In this document: piece by piece, positions 1-8,133 of the stretch
Layout of the letters: each line of letters opens with the position of its first letter
Position numbering within the stretch: the first letter of the stretch is position 1
From: GWE2-40-63 sp050179685
GTDB taxonomy: Bacteria > Bacteroidota > Bacteroidia > Bacteroidales > SZUA-534
Reading direction: 5' to 3'
DNA: 64,000 nucleotides
NCBI GenBank assembly: GCA_050179685.1
Contig: JBFXEW010000022.1
Span: 24,163-88,162 of the forward strand
Position numbers and translations under genes: made by a program
The notes under the pieces: generated by a model
The model's input: only the letters and a program-made list of their open reading frames with translations
Told to the model about the DNA's origin: nothing
Databases searched by the model: none

Positions 1-1412
1 CTCACAAACTGGGTGTACGCGAAATTCATTACAAAGGCGAAATGTCGACTTACAAACCCGATAAATCGCCTTCAATTATCCGCGACATGGACAAATGTAT
101 TATGTGTCGTCGTTGCGAGATGATGTGTAACGAAGTTCAAACGGTTGGAGCCCTTTGGGGAATAAATCGTGGATTTGAAGCGGTTGTTTCACCTGCTTTT
201 GAAATGGATTTAGAAAAATCGACCTGTACTTATTGCGGACAATGTGTTGCTGTTTGTCCTACCGGTGCATTAACTGAAGTTGATCACACCAATCAGGTAA
301 TTCGTGCCCTGGCCGATCCGGGTAAAACCGTAGTGGTTCAAACAGCTCCTGCTGTTCGTGCCGCTTTAGGCGAAGAGTTTGGCTTGAAACCCGGCACTTT
401 GGTTACCGGAAAAATGGCTGCTGCATTACGTCGTTTAGGTTTCGATTATGTTTTTGATACCGATTTTGCTGCCGACTTGACCATAATGGAAGAAGGAACC
501 GAATTGTTAGATCGTTTGGGAAAATTCCTGAATGGCGACAAAGAAGTTAAACTTCCGATACTTACTTCATGTTGTCCGGGTTGGGTTAACTTCTTCGAGA
601 AGCAATTCCCTGAGATGAAAGATATACCATCAACCGCACGTTCGCCCCAGCAAATGTTTGGTGCCATAGCAAAAACTTATTTTGCTGAAAAAATTCAAAC
701 CAAACGCGAAGATATGGTGGTGGTTTCTGTGATGCCTTGTCTGGCAAAGAAATACGAGTGCCAACGCGACGAGTTTGCTACCGATGGTAATCCCGATGTT
801 GATTTCTCTATATCGACCCGCGAATTAGCCAATCTGATTAAAGGAGCCAATATCGATTTTAACCTGCTTCCCGACGAGGATTTTGATAATCCATTGGGAG
901 AATCGACAGGAGCCGCAGTAATTTTTGGAACAACTGGTGGTGTAATTGAGGCCGCTGTTCGCACCGCTTACGAATTACAAACCAAAAAGAAACTCGAAAA
1001 AGTAGACTTTGAACAGTTGCGTGGTTTAGAAGGTGTGCGTGAAGCCACTATCGATTTTAACGGATTGCCTATTCGTATTGGAATTGCCCACGGATTGGGA
1101 AATGCACGCAAACTTCTGGAAGATATAAAAGCCGGAAAGTCAGACTTTCATGCCATTGAAATTATGGCCTGTCCCGGAGGTTGTATCGGCGGTGGTGGTC
1201 AGCCCCTGCATCATGGCGATTCTTCTATCTTAAAAGCACGCCAAATGGCTATTTATCAGGAAGACAAGAATAAACCCATTCGTAAGTCGCACGAGAATCC
1301 GTTTATCGTAAAACTTTACGAAGAGTATTTGGGTCACCCCATGAGCGAAAAAGCGCATCATTTATTGCATACGCACTACTTTGATAAGAAGAATGAATTT
1401 TTGATTGAGTAG
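1..1412 (+). CDS. [FeFe]-hydrogenase catalytic subunit, 5' end cut by window edge
   Basis: Catalytic subunit of an [FeFe]-hydrogenase, group A3-like (HndD/HydA), interconverting protons and H2, probably with NADH and ferredoxin as partners. The frame is open to the window edge, and thirteen codons upstream of the ATG at 42 read like the family, so the true start lies outside and the N-terminal 2Fe-2S and His-Cys cluster regions are missing. Numbering from the ATG at 42: ferredoxin-type clusters at C19-x2-C22-x2-C25-x3-C29 and C62-x2-C65-x2-C68-x3-C72; H-cluster motifs L1 TSCCPGW (C177, C178), L2 MPCLAKKYE (C233) and L3 ACPGGCIGGGGQP (C377, C381). The C-terminus has the usual small-subunit-like tail with HLLHTHY. 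A NuoE-like gene follows after 30 bp on the same strand. The family call is firm; bifurcation is inferred from the partner. Confidence 0.95.
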   Translation, partial: HKLGVREIHYKGEMSTYKPDKSPSIIRDMDKCIMCRRCEMMCNEVQTVGALWGINRGFEAVVSPAFEMDLEKSTCTYCGQCVAVCPTGALTEVDHTNQVIRALADPGKTVVVQTAPAVRAALGEEFGLKPGTLVTGKMAAALRRLGFDYVFDTDFAADLTIMEEGTELLDRLGKFLNGDKEVKLPILTSCCPGWVNFFEKQFPEMKDIPSTARSPQQMFGAIAKTYFAEKIQTKREDMVVVSVMPCLAKKYECQRDEFATDGNPDVDFSISTRELANLIKGANIDFNLLPDEDFDNPLGESTGAAVIFGTTGGVIEAAVRTAYELQTKKKLEKVDFEQLRGLEGVREATIDFNGLPIRIGIAHGLGNARKLLEDIKAGKSDFHAIEIMACPGGCIGGGGQPLHHGDSSILKARQMAIYQEDKNKPIRKSHENPFIVKLYEEYLGHPMSEKAHHLLHTHYFDKKNEFLIE

Positions 1413-1442
1413 TACATTTGTTGAACTTAAAAAAGATAAGAT

Positions 1443-1925
1443 ATGTCAAGCGTAAAAATAAAATTGAACCCTGCCGAGGTTGAAAAACTGAAAGAAGTTT
1501 GTGCTTCGTTCGGAAATCAGGCAGGTGAGCTCATCAATGTGCTGCACAAAGCGCAAAGCATTTTTGGATATTTACCCGCCGAAGTTCAGGAAATTGTGGC
1601 TCATGAGCTAAATGTTCCGGTGGCCAAGGTTTATGGTGTGGTTACTTTTTATTCCTTTTTCACCATGATACCCAAAGGACAACACCCCATTTCAATATGT
1701 ACCGGTACAGCTTGTTATGTTCGTGGAGCCGAAAAAGTGCTCGATGAATTTAAGCGTCGCCTGAAAATTGAAGTTGGTGAAACCAGTGCCGATGGAAAAT
1801 TCTCGTTAAGCTGTCTGCGTTGTGTGGGTGCTTGCGGTTTGGCTCCGGTGGTTTTGGTTGGTGAGAAAGTCTACGGGCGGGTTTCGGCCGATGGCGTTGC
1901 CGATATTTTAGCAGAATACGAATAA
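1443..1925 (+). CDS. NuoE/HndA-like thioredoxin-fold [2Fe-2S] subunit
   Basis: A 160-residue NADH-dehydrogenase 24-kDa-type (NuoE family) subunit. Four cysteines in the family arrangement, C86-x4-C91 and C127-x3-C131, bind one [2Fe-2S] cluster; the N-terminal helical part (FGYLPAEV, VYGVVTFYSFF) matches the family. It sits 30 bp behind the hydrogenase gene and is followed by a terminator, so it is the last gene of the operon. In electron-bifurcating hydrogenases this protein works with a NuoF-like flavin subunit, expected upstream of the window. Its position after rather than before the catalytic subunit differs from the classical hndABCD order. It acts in the cytoplasm. Confidence 0.93.
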   Translation: MSSVKIKLNPAEVEKLKEVCASFGNQAGELINVLHKAQSIFGYLPAEVQEIVAHELNVPVAKVYGVVTFYSFFTMIPKGQHPISICTGTACYVRGAEKVLDEFKRRLKIEVGETSADGKFSLSCLRCVGACGLAPVVLVGEKVYGRVSADGVADILAEYE

Positions 1926-1944
1926 CAAACCTATAGTGAATTTT

Positions 1945-1982
1945 AACAGCCGTTCTGATAAATAGAGCGGCTGTTTTTTTTT
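1945..1982 (+). terminator. Rho-independent terminator of hydrogenase operon
   Basis: An 8-bp GC-rich stem (AACAGCCG at 1945-1952 with CGGCTGTT at 1968-1975) is followed by an uninterrupted run of T to 1982. It lies 19 bp after the nuoE-like stop codon. Confidence 0.85.
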
Positions 1983-2039
1983 ATCTTAAATCCAGTAAAC
2001 TTTTATCCGGCGCTTTTGTTACTTTTGCGACTCCAAAAA

Positions 2040-2381
2040 ATGAAGCAAATAAGAAAATTACCGGTAGTTTTAAGTTTGGTGGGGATATTTTTCTTTCCCA
2101 TTTTTTTCCAATCCTTACATGCGTTAACGCATCACAGGCATCCGGAAACTATTTGCTGCGACCATTCGCACCATAAGTTCCATCGGGTTTTTGAACAAAC
2201 TGAATCTGTTTGTCCTATCCTGGCCTATGAACTTACAACCATGGATTTGATTCTGCAATGGCAGTTTCCGCTCCATTCTGAAGTCTTGAATTTTGTTCCT
2301 TTACGAAAGTATCACAATCCCGATAAGCAAACTTTTTATCGTTCCAATGCATTAAGAGCACCTCCATCATTGCTGGTTTAG
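2040..2381 (+). CDS. Small exported His/Cys-rich protein, unknown function
   Basis: About 113 residues. I chose the ATG at 2040 (MKQIRKLP...) over one 24 bp upstream because it places a Lys/Arg n-region directly before a hydrophobic stretch ending near LHALTHH, as in a signal peptide or membrane anchor. After that comes a His/Cys-rich segment (HHRHPETICCDHSHHKFH) that could bind a metal ion, and a C-terminus ending RAPPSL. It lies 80 bp upstream of a TonB receptor and in line with a DUF4625 lipoprotein. Small proteins of this look before TonB receptors are common in Bacteroidota. A link to metal uptake or sensing is inference from residues and neighbours only. Confidence 0.7.
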   Translation: MKQIRKLPVVLSLVGIFFFPIFFQSLHALTHHRHPETICCDHSHHKFHRVFEQTESVCPILAYELTTMDLILQWQFPLHSEVLNFVPLRKYHNPDKQTFYRSNALRAPPSLLV

Positions 2382-2461
2382 TAACTATTTAAAATTATCG
2401 AAGTTTTTTCTTTTTGCACAGCGAAACCCTGGTTTTGTTTGTGCAATTAATAGCTTATGCA

Positions 2462-4834
2462 ATGAAGTATTCACAATTGTTGCTGTTGCTGCTTTTGTTG
2501 ATTCCTACCGGAGTAAAATCGCAAAAAGTAACAACAGTAAGTGGTGTGGTAAACGATGAACAGCACTTGCCTTTGCCGGGATGTCATGTGCATTTTGGCG
2601 AGGTGTGCGTAATTACCAATACCCAGGGTCAGTTTTTTATCGATAAGGTGCATCCTGGCAAGCGGATGTTGACTTTTTCTTTTATAGGGTACCAGACGCT
2701 CGACACTTTGGTTGAAATTGTTGCGGGGCAAAACCTGCAAATTTCGTTACGTCCCGAAGTGCATCGCCTGAATGAAATCTCTATTCAGGTGCAGCGGTTC
2801 GATACAACACGTTCTATTAAAAACGAAATTGTTGATTCCCGTTTTGTTGCCGAGAATCTTTCAGGAACCTTTATAAATAGTCTTGAAAAGATTTCAGGCA
2901 TCAATGTAATGAATATTGGAGCCAATGCTTCAAAACCCTTTATTCGGGGAATGGGTTTCAATCGTGTGGTTGTTAGTGAGAACGGAATAAAGCAGGAAAA
3001 CCAACAGTGGGGAGCCGATCATGGAGTTGAAGTGGACCCTTTTGCCGTTGAGGCAGCCGAGTTACTAAAAGGAGCATCGCCCATTGAATACGGAAGCGAT
3101 GCTTTGGGCGGGGTTATTAATATCGATAATCAAAGCTTACCATTTAACGGGCCTGTGGCTGGTGAAGTGAGTACCTTGGTAAAATCAATAAATAATACAT
3201 TTGGTGGTTCAGTTCTGTTGCAACAGCGGAAAAATAAATTTTACTACAAAGCAAGAGCTTCCTACCTTAGTTTTGGTGATTATGCCATTCCTGCCGATAC
3301 CATTGTTTACTTAACCCGAAAAATTCCAATTTACAACCGGCACTTAAAGAATACTGCTGGAAATGAATTCGATTGGAGCGGGCAGTTGGGCTTTATTTCT
3401 ACCCATTTTAAAAGTGTATTTAGCGTAAGCAATGTAGCTCAAAAATCGGGATTTTTCCCCGGAGCGCATGGTATTCCTGATGAAACAAAAATTGCTGACG
3501 ATGGCAATTCGCGCAATGTGGAGTATCCTTTTCAGCAGGTAAGGCATACCAAGTTAAGCAGCAACAACAAATGGTTTTTGCATGAATTTACTTTGTTTGC
3601 CGATTTGGGTTTTCAGCAAAACCATCGTCAGGAATGGAGCCTTTTTCATTCGCATTTTCCCGGTCAGAATCCACCCGACGAGAATCCCGATTTGGAACTC
3701 GATTTCAGCTTAACTACTTTTTCGGGCAACCTAAAAGCGGTGTTTTCTTCCTGGGAAAGAAATGAGCTCACTGTAGGATTGCAAAACCAGTATTCCGATA
3801 ATCGGGTAGAGGGGTACAGCTATTTTTTACCCGCTTATCAGCGCTTTATTTCCGGACTCTTTATTAAAAATGAATTTACCTTAAATTCAAAATGGAAATT
3901 CTTTGGAGGTCTTCGCTTTGATTATGGAACGTATCAGGGAGCAGCTTATTTCGACAGTTTGGTTTATCAATATGTACAAAACCTGCCCGATCGTTCGCTT
4001 GAAGAAGCGGCTTATTATGCGCAACGCAGTCAGTCGGTATCGAAAAATTATCCCGGAATTTCGTGGCATGTGGGAAGTACTTTTCAGGGATTTTCGAATA
4101 CCCTGCTTCGTATAAACCTGGGAAAAGCTTTTCGTGTTCCAACTGCCGTTGAGCTTGGAGCCAATGGAGTTCATCATGGTTCGTACCGCTTCGAAGTGGG
4201 AAATCCCGATTTAAAAAATGAAGCGGGTTACTATTTTGATTTTCATGGCGAATACAAAAAACCAGGCTGGAATGTGGGAATGGGAGCGTATGCTTATTAC
4301 TTCGATAATTTTATTTATTTACAGCCCACCGGCACATTAGACCATCCCTTGCCCGATGCAGGTGGTGTTTATTATTATCGCCAGTCGCAGGCTTTAATCA
4401 GCGGGTTGGAGCTGGTTGCATCAAAAACCTTTTACCAAAAAGTTAGTCTCGATGCCAATTTGGAATTGCCTTATAATTACCTGATAAATGAACAAGGATT
4501 ACTGAGTTATGGAATTCCATTCACGCCTCCGGTAAATGGTTATCTGGCTCTTAAAATACAATTGGGAGAAAAGGTTTCGGTGGCGGCAAACAGCAAATGG
4601 GCCTGGGATAAAGATAAAACCCGTGGACAGGGTGAATTAGCCACTCCGGGCTATATGCATTTCGGATTGGTTCTGATGTCGGATTTGAACGTGAAACAAC
4701 TACCATTGAGTTTGGTATTTCAGGTTCAAAACCTTTTTGATAAAAAGTATTACAATCACATGAGTTTTTACCGAAAACTGAATATTCCCGAACCGGGACG
4801 TAACATTCAGTTGGTAGCAAAACTCAAATTTTAA
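2462..4834 (+). CDS. TonB-dependent outer-membrane receptor (metal-type candidate)
   Basis: About 790 residues. Translation probably starts at the ATG at 2462, which gives a clean signal peptide (MKYSQ then a Leu-rich core, cleaved near VKSQK). Order: carboxypeptidase-regulatory-like beta-sandwich (about residues 24-105, GVVNDEQHLPLPGCHV), TonB plug (about 110-230, with RGMGFNRVVV and YGSDALGGVINI), then a 22-strand-type barrel ending in an aromatic-rich terminus (NIQLVAKLKF). The plug carries QWGADHGVEVDP, a motif I associate with Bacteroidota receptors neighbouring DUF4625 proteins. No SusD gene follows, so glycan import is unlikely. With the His-rich protein before it and the DUF4625 lipoprotein 18 bp after it, a metal such as zinc is a reasonable substrate guess, not shown by sequence. 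Confidence 0.9.
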   Translation: MKYSQLLLLLLLLIPTGVKSQKVTTVSGVVNDEQHLPLPGCHVHFGEVCVITNTQGQFFIDKVHPGKRMLTFSFIGYQTLDTLVEIVAGQNLQISLRPEVHRLNEISIQVQRFDTTRSIKNEIVDSRFVAENLSGTFINSLEKISGINVMNIGANASKPFIRGMGFNRVVVSENGIKQENQQWGADHGVEVDPFAVEAAELLKGASPIEYGSDALGGVINIDNQSLPFNGPVAGEVSTLVKSINNTFGGSVLLQQRKNKFYYKARASYLSFGDYAIPADTIVYLTRKIPIYNRHLKNTAGNEFDWSGQLGFISTHFKSVFSVSNVAQKSGFFPGAHGIPDETKIADDGNSRNVEYPFQQVRHTKLSSNNKWFLHEFTLFADLGFQQNHRQEWSLFHSHFPGQNPPDENPDLELDFSLTTFSGNLKAVFSSWERNELTVGLQNQYSDNRVEGYSYFLPAYQRFISGLFIKNEFTLNSKWKFFGGLRFDYGTYQGAAYFDSLVYQYVQNLPDRSLEEAAYYAQRSQSVSKNYPGISWHVGSTFQGFSNTLLRINLGKAFRVPTAVELGANGVHHGSYRFEVGNPDLKNEAGYYFDFHGEYKKPGWNVGMGAYAYYFDNFIYLQPTGTLDHPLPDAGGVYYYRQSQALISGLELVASKTFYQKVSLDANLELPYNYLINEQGLLSYGIPFTPPVNGYLALKIQLGEKVSVAANSKWAWDKDKTRGQGELATPGYMHFGLVLMSDLNVKQLPLSLVFQVQNLFDKKYYNHMSFYRKLNIPEPGRNIQLVAKLKF

Positions 4835-4852
4835 TTTAATAATTGTACAAAA

Positions 4853-5317
4853 ATGAAAAAGCAAATTCTATTAATAGCTGCAATTGCAGTGGCCCTTGTA
4901 TCGTGTAAAAAAGAAGATGTTGACAACACAGCTCCTGAAATTAATATGGTACAACCTGTTTTCGATCAAGTAATTGCAATTGGGAGCGCAATTCCTTTTG
5001 AAGCAACCTTTACCGATAATGTAGCTTTAAAAGCTTATAAAATTGATATCCATTCAGCCGAAGGACATGTGCATACAAAGAATGCGAAACTGAATCAGAG
5101 CGAAGGACATCCCTGGACTTACGAAAAAAGCTGGGATTTTGAAATGGGACTTACTCAAAGTGAAGTTAAGCACAATTTAATTGAAGTTCCCGATAGCATT
5201 ATGGGTGAGGAAGGATTTTTGGTGCCGGTAATGCCCGGAGAATATCACATGGGCATATTTTGCACCGATATTTCGGGTAACGAAAACCATGTTTTTATTG
5301 ATATTATTTTAGAATAG
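4853..5317 (+). CDS. DUF4625-type lipoprotein
   Basis: A 154-residue lipoprotein. The signal peptide ends in a lipobox (ALVSC, lipidated C18), followed by KKEDVDNTAPEI, and the rest looks like one immunoglobulin-like domain with a His-containing stretch (IDIHSAEGHVHTK). The layout fits the DUF4625 family of Bacteroidota surface or periplasmic lipoproteins. It starts 18 bp after the TonB receptor and is followed by a strong terminator, so it closes that operon. Its function is unknown; it may assist ligand capture for the receptor. Confidence 0.8.
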   Translation: MKKQILLIAAIAVALVSCKKEDVDNTAPEINMVQPVFDQVIAIGSAIPFEATFTDNVALKAYKIDIHSAEGHVHTKNAKLNQSEGHPWTYEKSWDFEMGLTQSEVKHNLIEVPDSIMGEEGFLVPVMPGEYHMGIFCTDISGNENHVFIDIILE

Positions 5318-5321
5318 TCTG

Positions 5322-5360
5322 AAAAGGAGTTTGTCGGCTTGTGACAAACTCCTTTTTTTT
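5322..5360 (+). terminator. Strong Rho-independent terminator
   Basis: A 14-bp stem (AAAAGGAGTTTGTC at 5322-5335 with its complement at 5343-5356) merges into a T run to 5360. It ends the TonB/DUF4625 operon and, being A-flanked on the other side, may also serve the convergent ogt gene. Confidence 0.88.
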
Positions 5361-5374
5361 AATGTGTATAGAAG

Positions 5375-5935
5375 TTAAAAGCTTAAATTTAATTGAGTCT
5401 GAAAGCTTTTTCCTGAATATTGTGCTTCATGTTCCAGCAACCATTTTTTGCGCCACAATCCGCCGGCATATCCGGTTAAGCTGCCATCGGAACCTATAAT
5501 ACGGTGGCAGGGAATAATAAGGGCATTGGGGTTTTGGCCGTTGGCCGATGCACTTGCCCTGATGGTTTTGGAATTTCCAACAGTTTTGGCTTGTTGCAGG
5601 TAAGTTTGGGTTTGCCCGAAGGGAATTTTTTGCAATTCGTTCCACACTTTTTGTTGAAATACGGTTCCCATTGGTTTTAACGGAAGCTGAAAATCTTTTC
5701 GTATTCCTTTAAAATACGCATCAACCTGATTTACTAATGAATCAATTATGCTGGATGTTTGAAAAACTATAGCAAGCGATTTTTTCCTGAATTGAGTTTC
5801 CAGTTTACTCGCAAGTTCATTGGCGGTTCCAAAACTTAAATGGGTAATTCCCATTTCACTTTCAGCGGTAGTCATTATCCCGAGTGGTGACTTAAATTGG
5901 TGAAGCTTAAACTGCAAGGGGTTGTTTTCGTTCAT
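5375..5935 (-). CDS. ogt: Methylated-DNA--[protein]-cysteine S-methyltransferase
   Basis: A 186-residue DNA repair protein that transfers alkyl groups from O6-alkylguanine to its own cysteine. The C-terminal catalytic domain is complete: helix-turn-helix with RASASANGQNPNAL (arginine finger R126) and the active site IPCHRIIGSDGSLTGYAGG, with C143 as the acceptor. The N-terminal half is the usual ribonuclease-H-like lead domain. No Ada-type regulatory domain is present, so this is the Ogt/MGMT form. It runs convergently with the DUF4625 operon, 39 bp from the upstream end of a hypothetical gene on the same strand. Confidence 0.95.
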   Translation of the reverse strand: MNENNPLQFKLHQFKSPLGIMTTAESEMGITHLSFGTANELASKLETQFRKKSLAIVFQTSSIIDSLVNQVDAYFKGIRKDFQLPLKPMGTVFQQKVWNELQKIPFGQTQTYLQQAKTVGNSKTIRASASANGQNPNALIIPCHRIIGSDGSLTGYAGGLWRKKWLLEHEAQYSGKSFQTQLNLSF

Positions 5936-5974
5936 TTTTTTTATTGCTTACACCTGCAAGCTAATAAATTTGAT

Positions 5975-6637
5975 TTAGATTGAAAATTCAGTAATTCCCA
6001 ATGATTTTAACAATCGGGGTTTGTCTTCAAGAGCCAGTTCTGCAGCAATTAAAAAGTCGTCCATCCATTGTTCCAGAGTAATTATCTCCTCATGATTTTC
6101 AAAATCCTTGTCGCCTTGTCCATTGGCTTGTTTCAGGTAGCTGGCACGGGCTTTTTGCATCTGATCAAATAATTGCTTCCCTCTTTTTATTTCAGTAAAC
6201 GAAAACTGGAACCGAACCAGACGTTCCTGAAGTATTTTATTGGCATGTAACTCACAATAGAATCGTTCCACTACAAAGCTCCAGTCGGAATAGGTGGTTG
6301 GGATGGTTCCGGCCAAAAACAGGTCGCCAAGTACATCGGGACTTTTTCTGAATATTTTTAATGCTTTATTTCTATGCGAAGCATAAAGCTGTTCGAGTTC
6401 ACTCCGCAATTTAATATATTCCAGATAAAGTGGTTGCTTGTTTTTTTGATTGTCGTTGGTAACTTCAATTAGCGCACAGGCATCCTGATGCATGCGCAAA
6501 CCTTCGTTAATTTTATCTTCGGTGTATCCATACGATGCCAGTCGCAAAGCAATTTCTGATTGTGTTTGTACCTTTAATAACACGTTTCGTGTTTGTTCTA
6601 CAAATACCTCTTTCGATATCTTTTTTGGTTGTGACAT
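5975..6637 (-). CDS. Hypothetical helical protein
   Basis: A 220-residue soluble protein that I do not recognise. It has no signal peptide or membrane segment, is rich in Lys, Glu, Gln and Leu, and should be almost all alpha-helical (for example LRSELEQLYASHRNKALKIF and FSFTEIKRGKQLFDQMQKA). Its own start codon, high-quality reading frame and lack of competing frames argue that it is real. It precedes ogt by 39 bp on the same strand and could be co-transcribed with it. No catalytic motif was seen. Confidence 0.7.
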   Translation of the reverse strand: MSQPKKISKEVFVEQTRNVLLKVQTQSEIALRLASYGYTEDKINEGLRMHQDACALIEVTNDNQKNKQPLYLEYIKLRSELEQLYASHRNKALKIFRKSPDVLGDLFLAGTIPTTYSDWSFVVERFYCELHANKILQERLVRFQFSFTEIKRGKQLFDQMQKARASYLKQANGQGDKDFENHEEIITLEQWMDDFLIAAELALEDKPRLLKSLGITEFSI

Positions 6638-7022
6638 AAAATGTAATTAAAGGAAATGCGACTATAAACCGTTTGTCTCTAATTAATTATAATAACAGTT
6701 TACTATTGGTTTTGTTTTTTTTATTGTCGATGCTTTTGGCTTAAGAAACCACTAAATTTTGCCTCAATTCCTTCAGTTTATTTTTAATACCGGGTTCAAA
6801 AAATTCCAAAAATTCTTAATTACCTGCAGGGCTAAACCATTATTCTTTTTTTTAAAATTTATTATTTCAGAAGAATTTAAGGTAAGTGTCAGTTAATGAG
6901 TATGTATGTTAGATTTTAATCTCTTTGTTTGAAGATGAATAAATCTTCTTTATAAGAAAAATGAATCTTAATTTTAACCTTTTCATCCCGATGAAGTCTT
7001 TAGAACAGAAAAACCAAAAAGT
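6638..7022. other. Divergent intergenic region upstream of ECF sigma gene
   Basis: 385 bp without a convincing gene, very A+T-rich. It must hold promoters for both flanking genes. A short stem GAAGAT/ATCTTC (6931-6936 with 6943-6948) followed by TTTATAAG is visible, and a 13-codon frame starting at the ATG at 6991 overlaps the sigma-factor start. Neither can be assigned a role. Confidence 0.5.
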
Positions 7023-7577
7023 TTGGAATTGATAAACAATGCGCAAAGCCAATTAATTGAACGCTGTCGGAGAGGAGACAGCCGGGCGCAATACGAATTG
7101 TATCAAAATTATGTGAGTGCAATGTACAACGTTTCGTATCGACTTAGCGGAAATCGATTCGATGCGGAAGACAACTTGCAGGAGGCTTTTGTAAAAGCTT
7201 TTCAGCACATCCGTTCTTTTAAAGGAGAATCATCGTTTGGCACCTGGTTAAAGCGAATTGTAGTAAATCAATGTATTACACAATTGCGAAAACAAAAACG
7301 CTTTATGCACACTTTGAGTGAGAAAACTGAATTTACTTTAGTTGCTGATGATGATTTGGCGATTGATGAAAAAGTGCCGATGAGTGAAGTGAAAAAAGCT
7401 ATTGCAGCTTTGCCCGAAGGTGCCCGTATTGTGTTTACCCTTAAAGCAATTGAAGAGTATAAATTCAGCGAAATAGCTGAAATGCTTGGTTTGTCGGAGT
7501 CGAATTGCAAAGTTCAGTATCACCGTTCAAAAAAGTTATTGGCAGCGCAATTAAAAAATTTAGTTTATTCCGATTAG
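7023..7577 (+). CDS. ECF-type RNA polymerase sigma-70 factor
   Basis: A 184-residue extracytoplasmic-function sigma factor. Region 2 is recognisable at about residues 25-90 (YRLSGNRFDAEDNLQEAFVK, then FGTWLKRIVVNQC) and region 4 at about 130-180 (LPEGARIVFTLKAIEEY, then a helix-turn-helix SEIAEMLGLSESNCK). The start shown is a TTG, because no in-frame ATG gives a full region 2; the start is therefore uncertain. A membrane protein in the position of an anti-sigma factor follows 25 bp downstream, then a secreted repeat protein, an arrangement typical of a self-contained envelope-response unit in Bacteroidota. Confidence 0.93.
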   Translation: MELINNAQSQLIERCRRGDSRAQYELYQNYVSAMYNVSYRLSGNRFDAEDNLQEAFVKAFQHIRSFKGESSFGTWLKRIVVNQCITQLRKQKRFMHTLSEKTEFTLVADDDLAIDEKVPMSEVKKAIAALPEGARIVFTLKAIEEYKFSEIAEMLGLSESNCKVQYHRSKKLLAAQLKNLVYSD

Positions 7578-7602
7578 TTTAATACACCTAATTCGAAGTA
7601 TC

Positions 7603-8133
7603 ATGAATATTGAAACCTACATTAATCAACATAAAAAATCGTTCGACGATCAGGAGCCCGATACCGAAGAACTTTGGTTGGCCATTAGCCAGAAAATGGA
7701 ACGTAAGCCCATGTTGCGCTTGCGCACCTTAAAAAGAATTGCTGCCGTGTTGGTTTTGTTTGTGGCAGTGGGCGTAATTGCCCGACACGAGCTGATGATG
7801 CAACAGCAAATTACCAGTTTGAGCCAGATAAATAAGGAACTGGCCGAACGCGAACAACAATACCAAAGGCAGGTAAAAGAAAAATGGGCACAATTTACCT
7901 CGCTGCCCGATTATGAATCGCCAATGGAAGTTTTGTTGATTGATGAACTGAAACAATTGGATACTTTATACCAAAACGGACTCAAAGACATTTATAAAAC
8001 CGGTTTTAATGAACGGGCAGTAATTCTTCTGCTCGATACCTACGAAAAGCGCTTACGAATAATTGAGAAATTGATTTACGAAAAACAAAAACAAAAAAAT
8101 TATGAAAACAAAATTCAGAAATACGATATATAA
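7603..8133 (+). CDS. Membrane protein, probable anti-sigma factor
   Basis: 176 residues with one membrane segment at about residues 46-62 (IAAVLVLFVAVGVIA). The short N-terminal part would be cytoplasmic and acidic (DDQEPDTEELW), as in anti-sigma factors that hold ECF sigma factors; the C-terminal part is a charged coiled coil facing the periplasm (QINKELAEREQQYQRQVKEK). No zinc-binding ZAS motif is present. It lies 25 bp after the sigma gene and its end overlaps the next gene by 32 bp, so translation is probably coupled. The role is inferred from position and topology. Confidence 0.78.
   Translation: MNIETYINQHKKSFDDQEPDTEELWLAISQKMERKPMLRLRTLKRIAAVLVLFVAVGVIARHELMMQQQITSLSQINKELAEREQQYQRQVKEKWAQFTSLPDYESPMEVLLIDELKQLDTLYQNGLKDIYKTGFNERAVILLLDTYEKRLRIIEKLIYEKQKQKNYENKIQKYDI

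Noticed and set aside
6991..7032. 13-codon leader peptide before the sigma factor gene
   Set aside because: A short frame exists and overlaps the TTG start, but nothing else (rare codons, attenuator stems) supports it.
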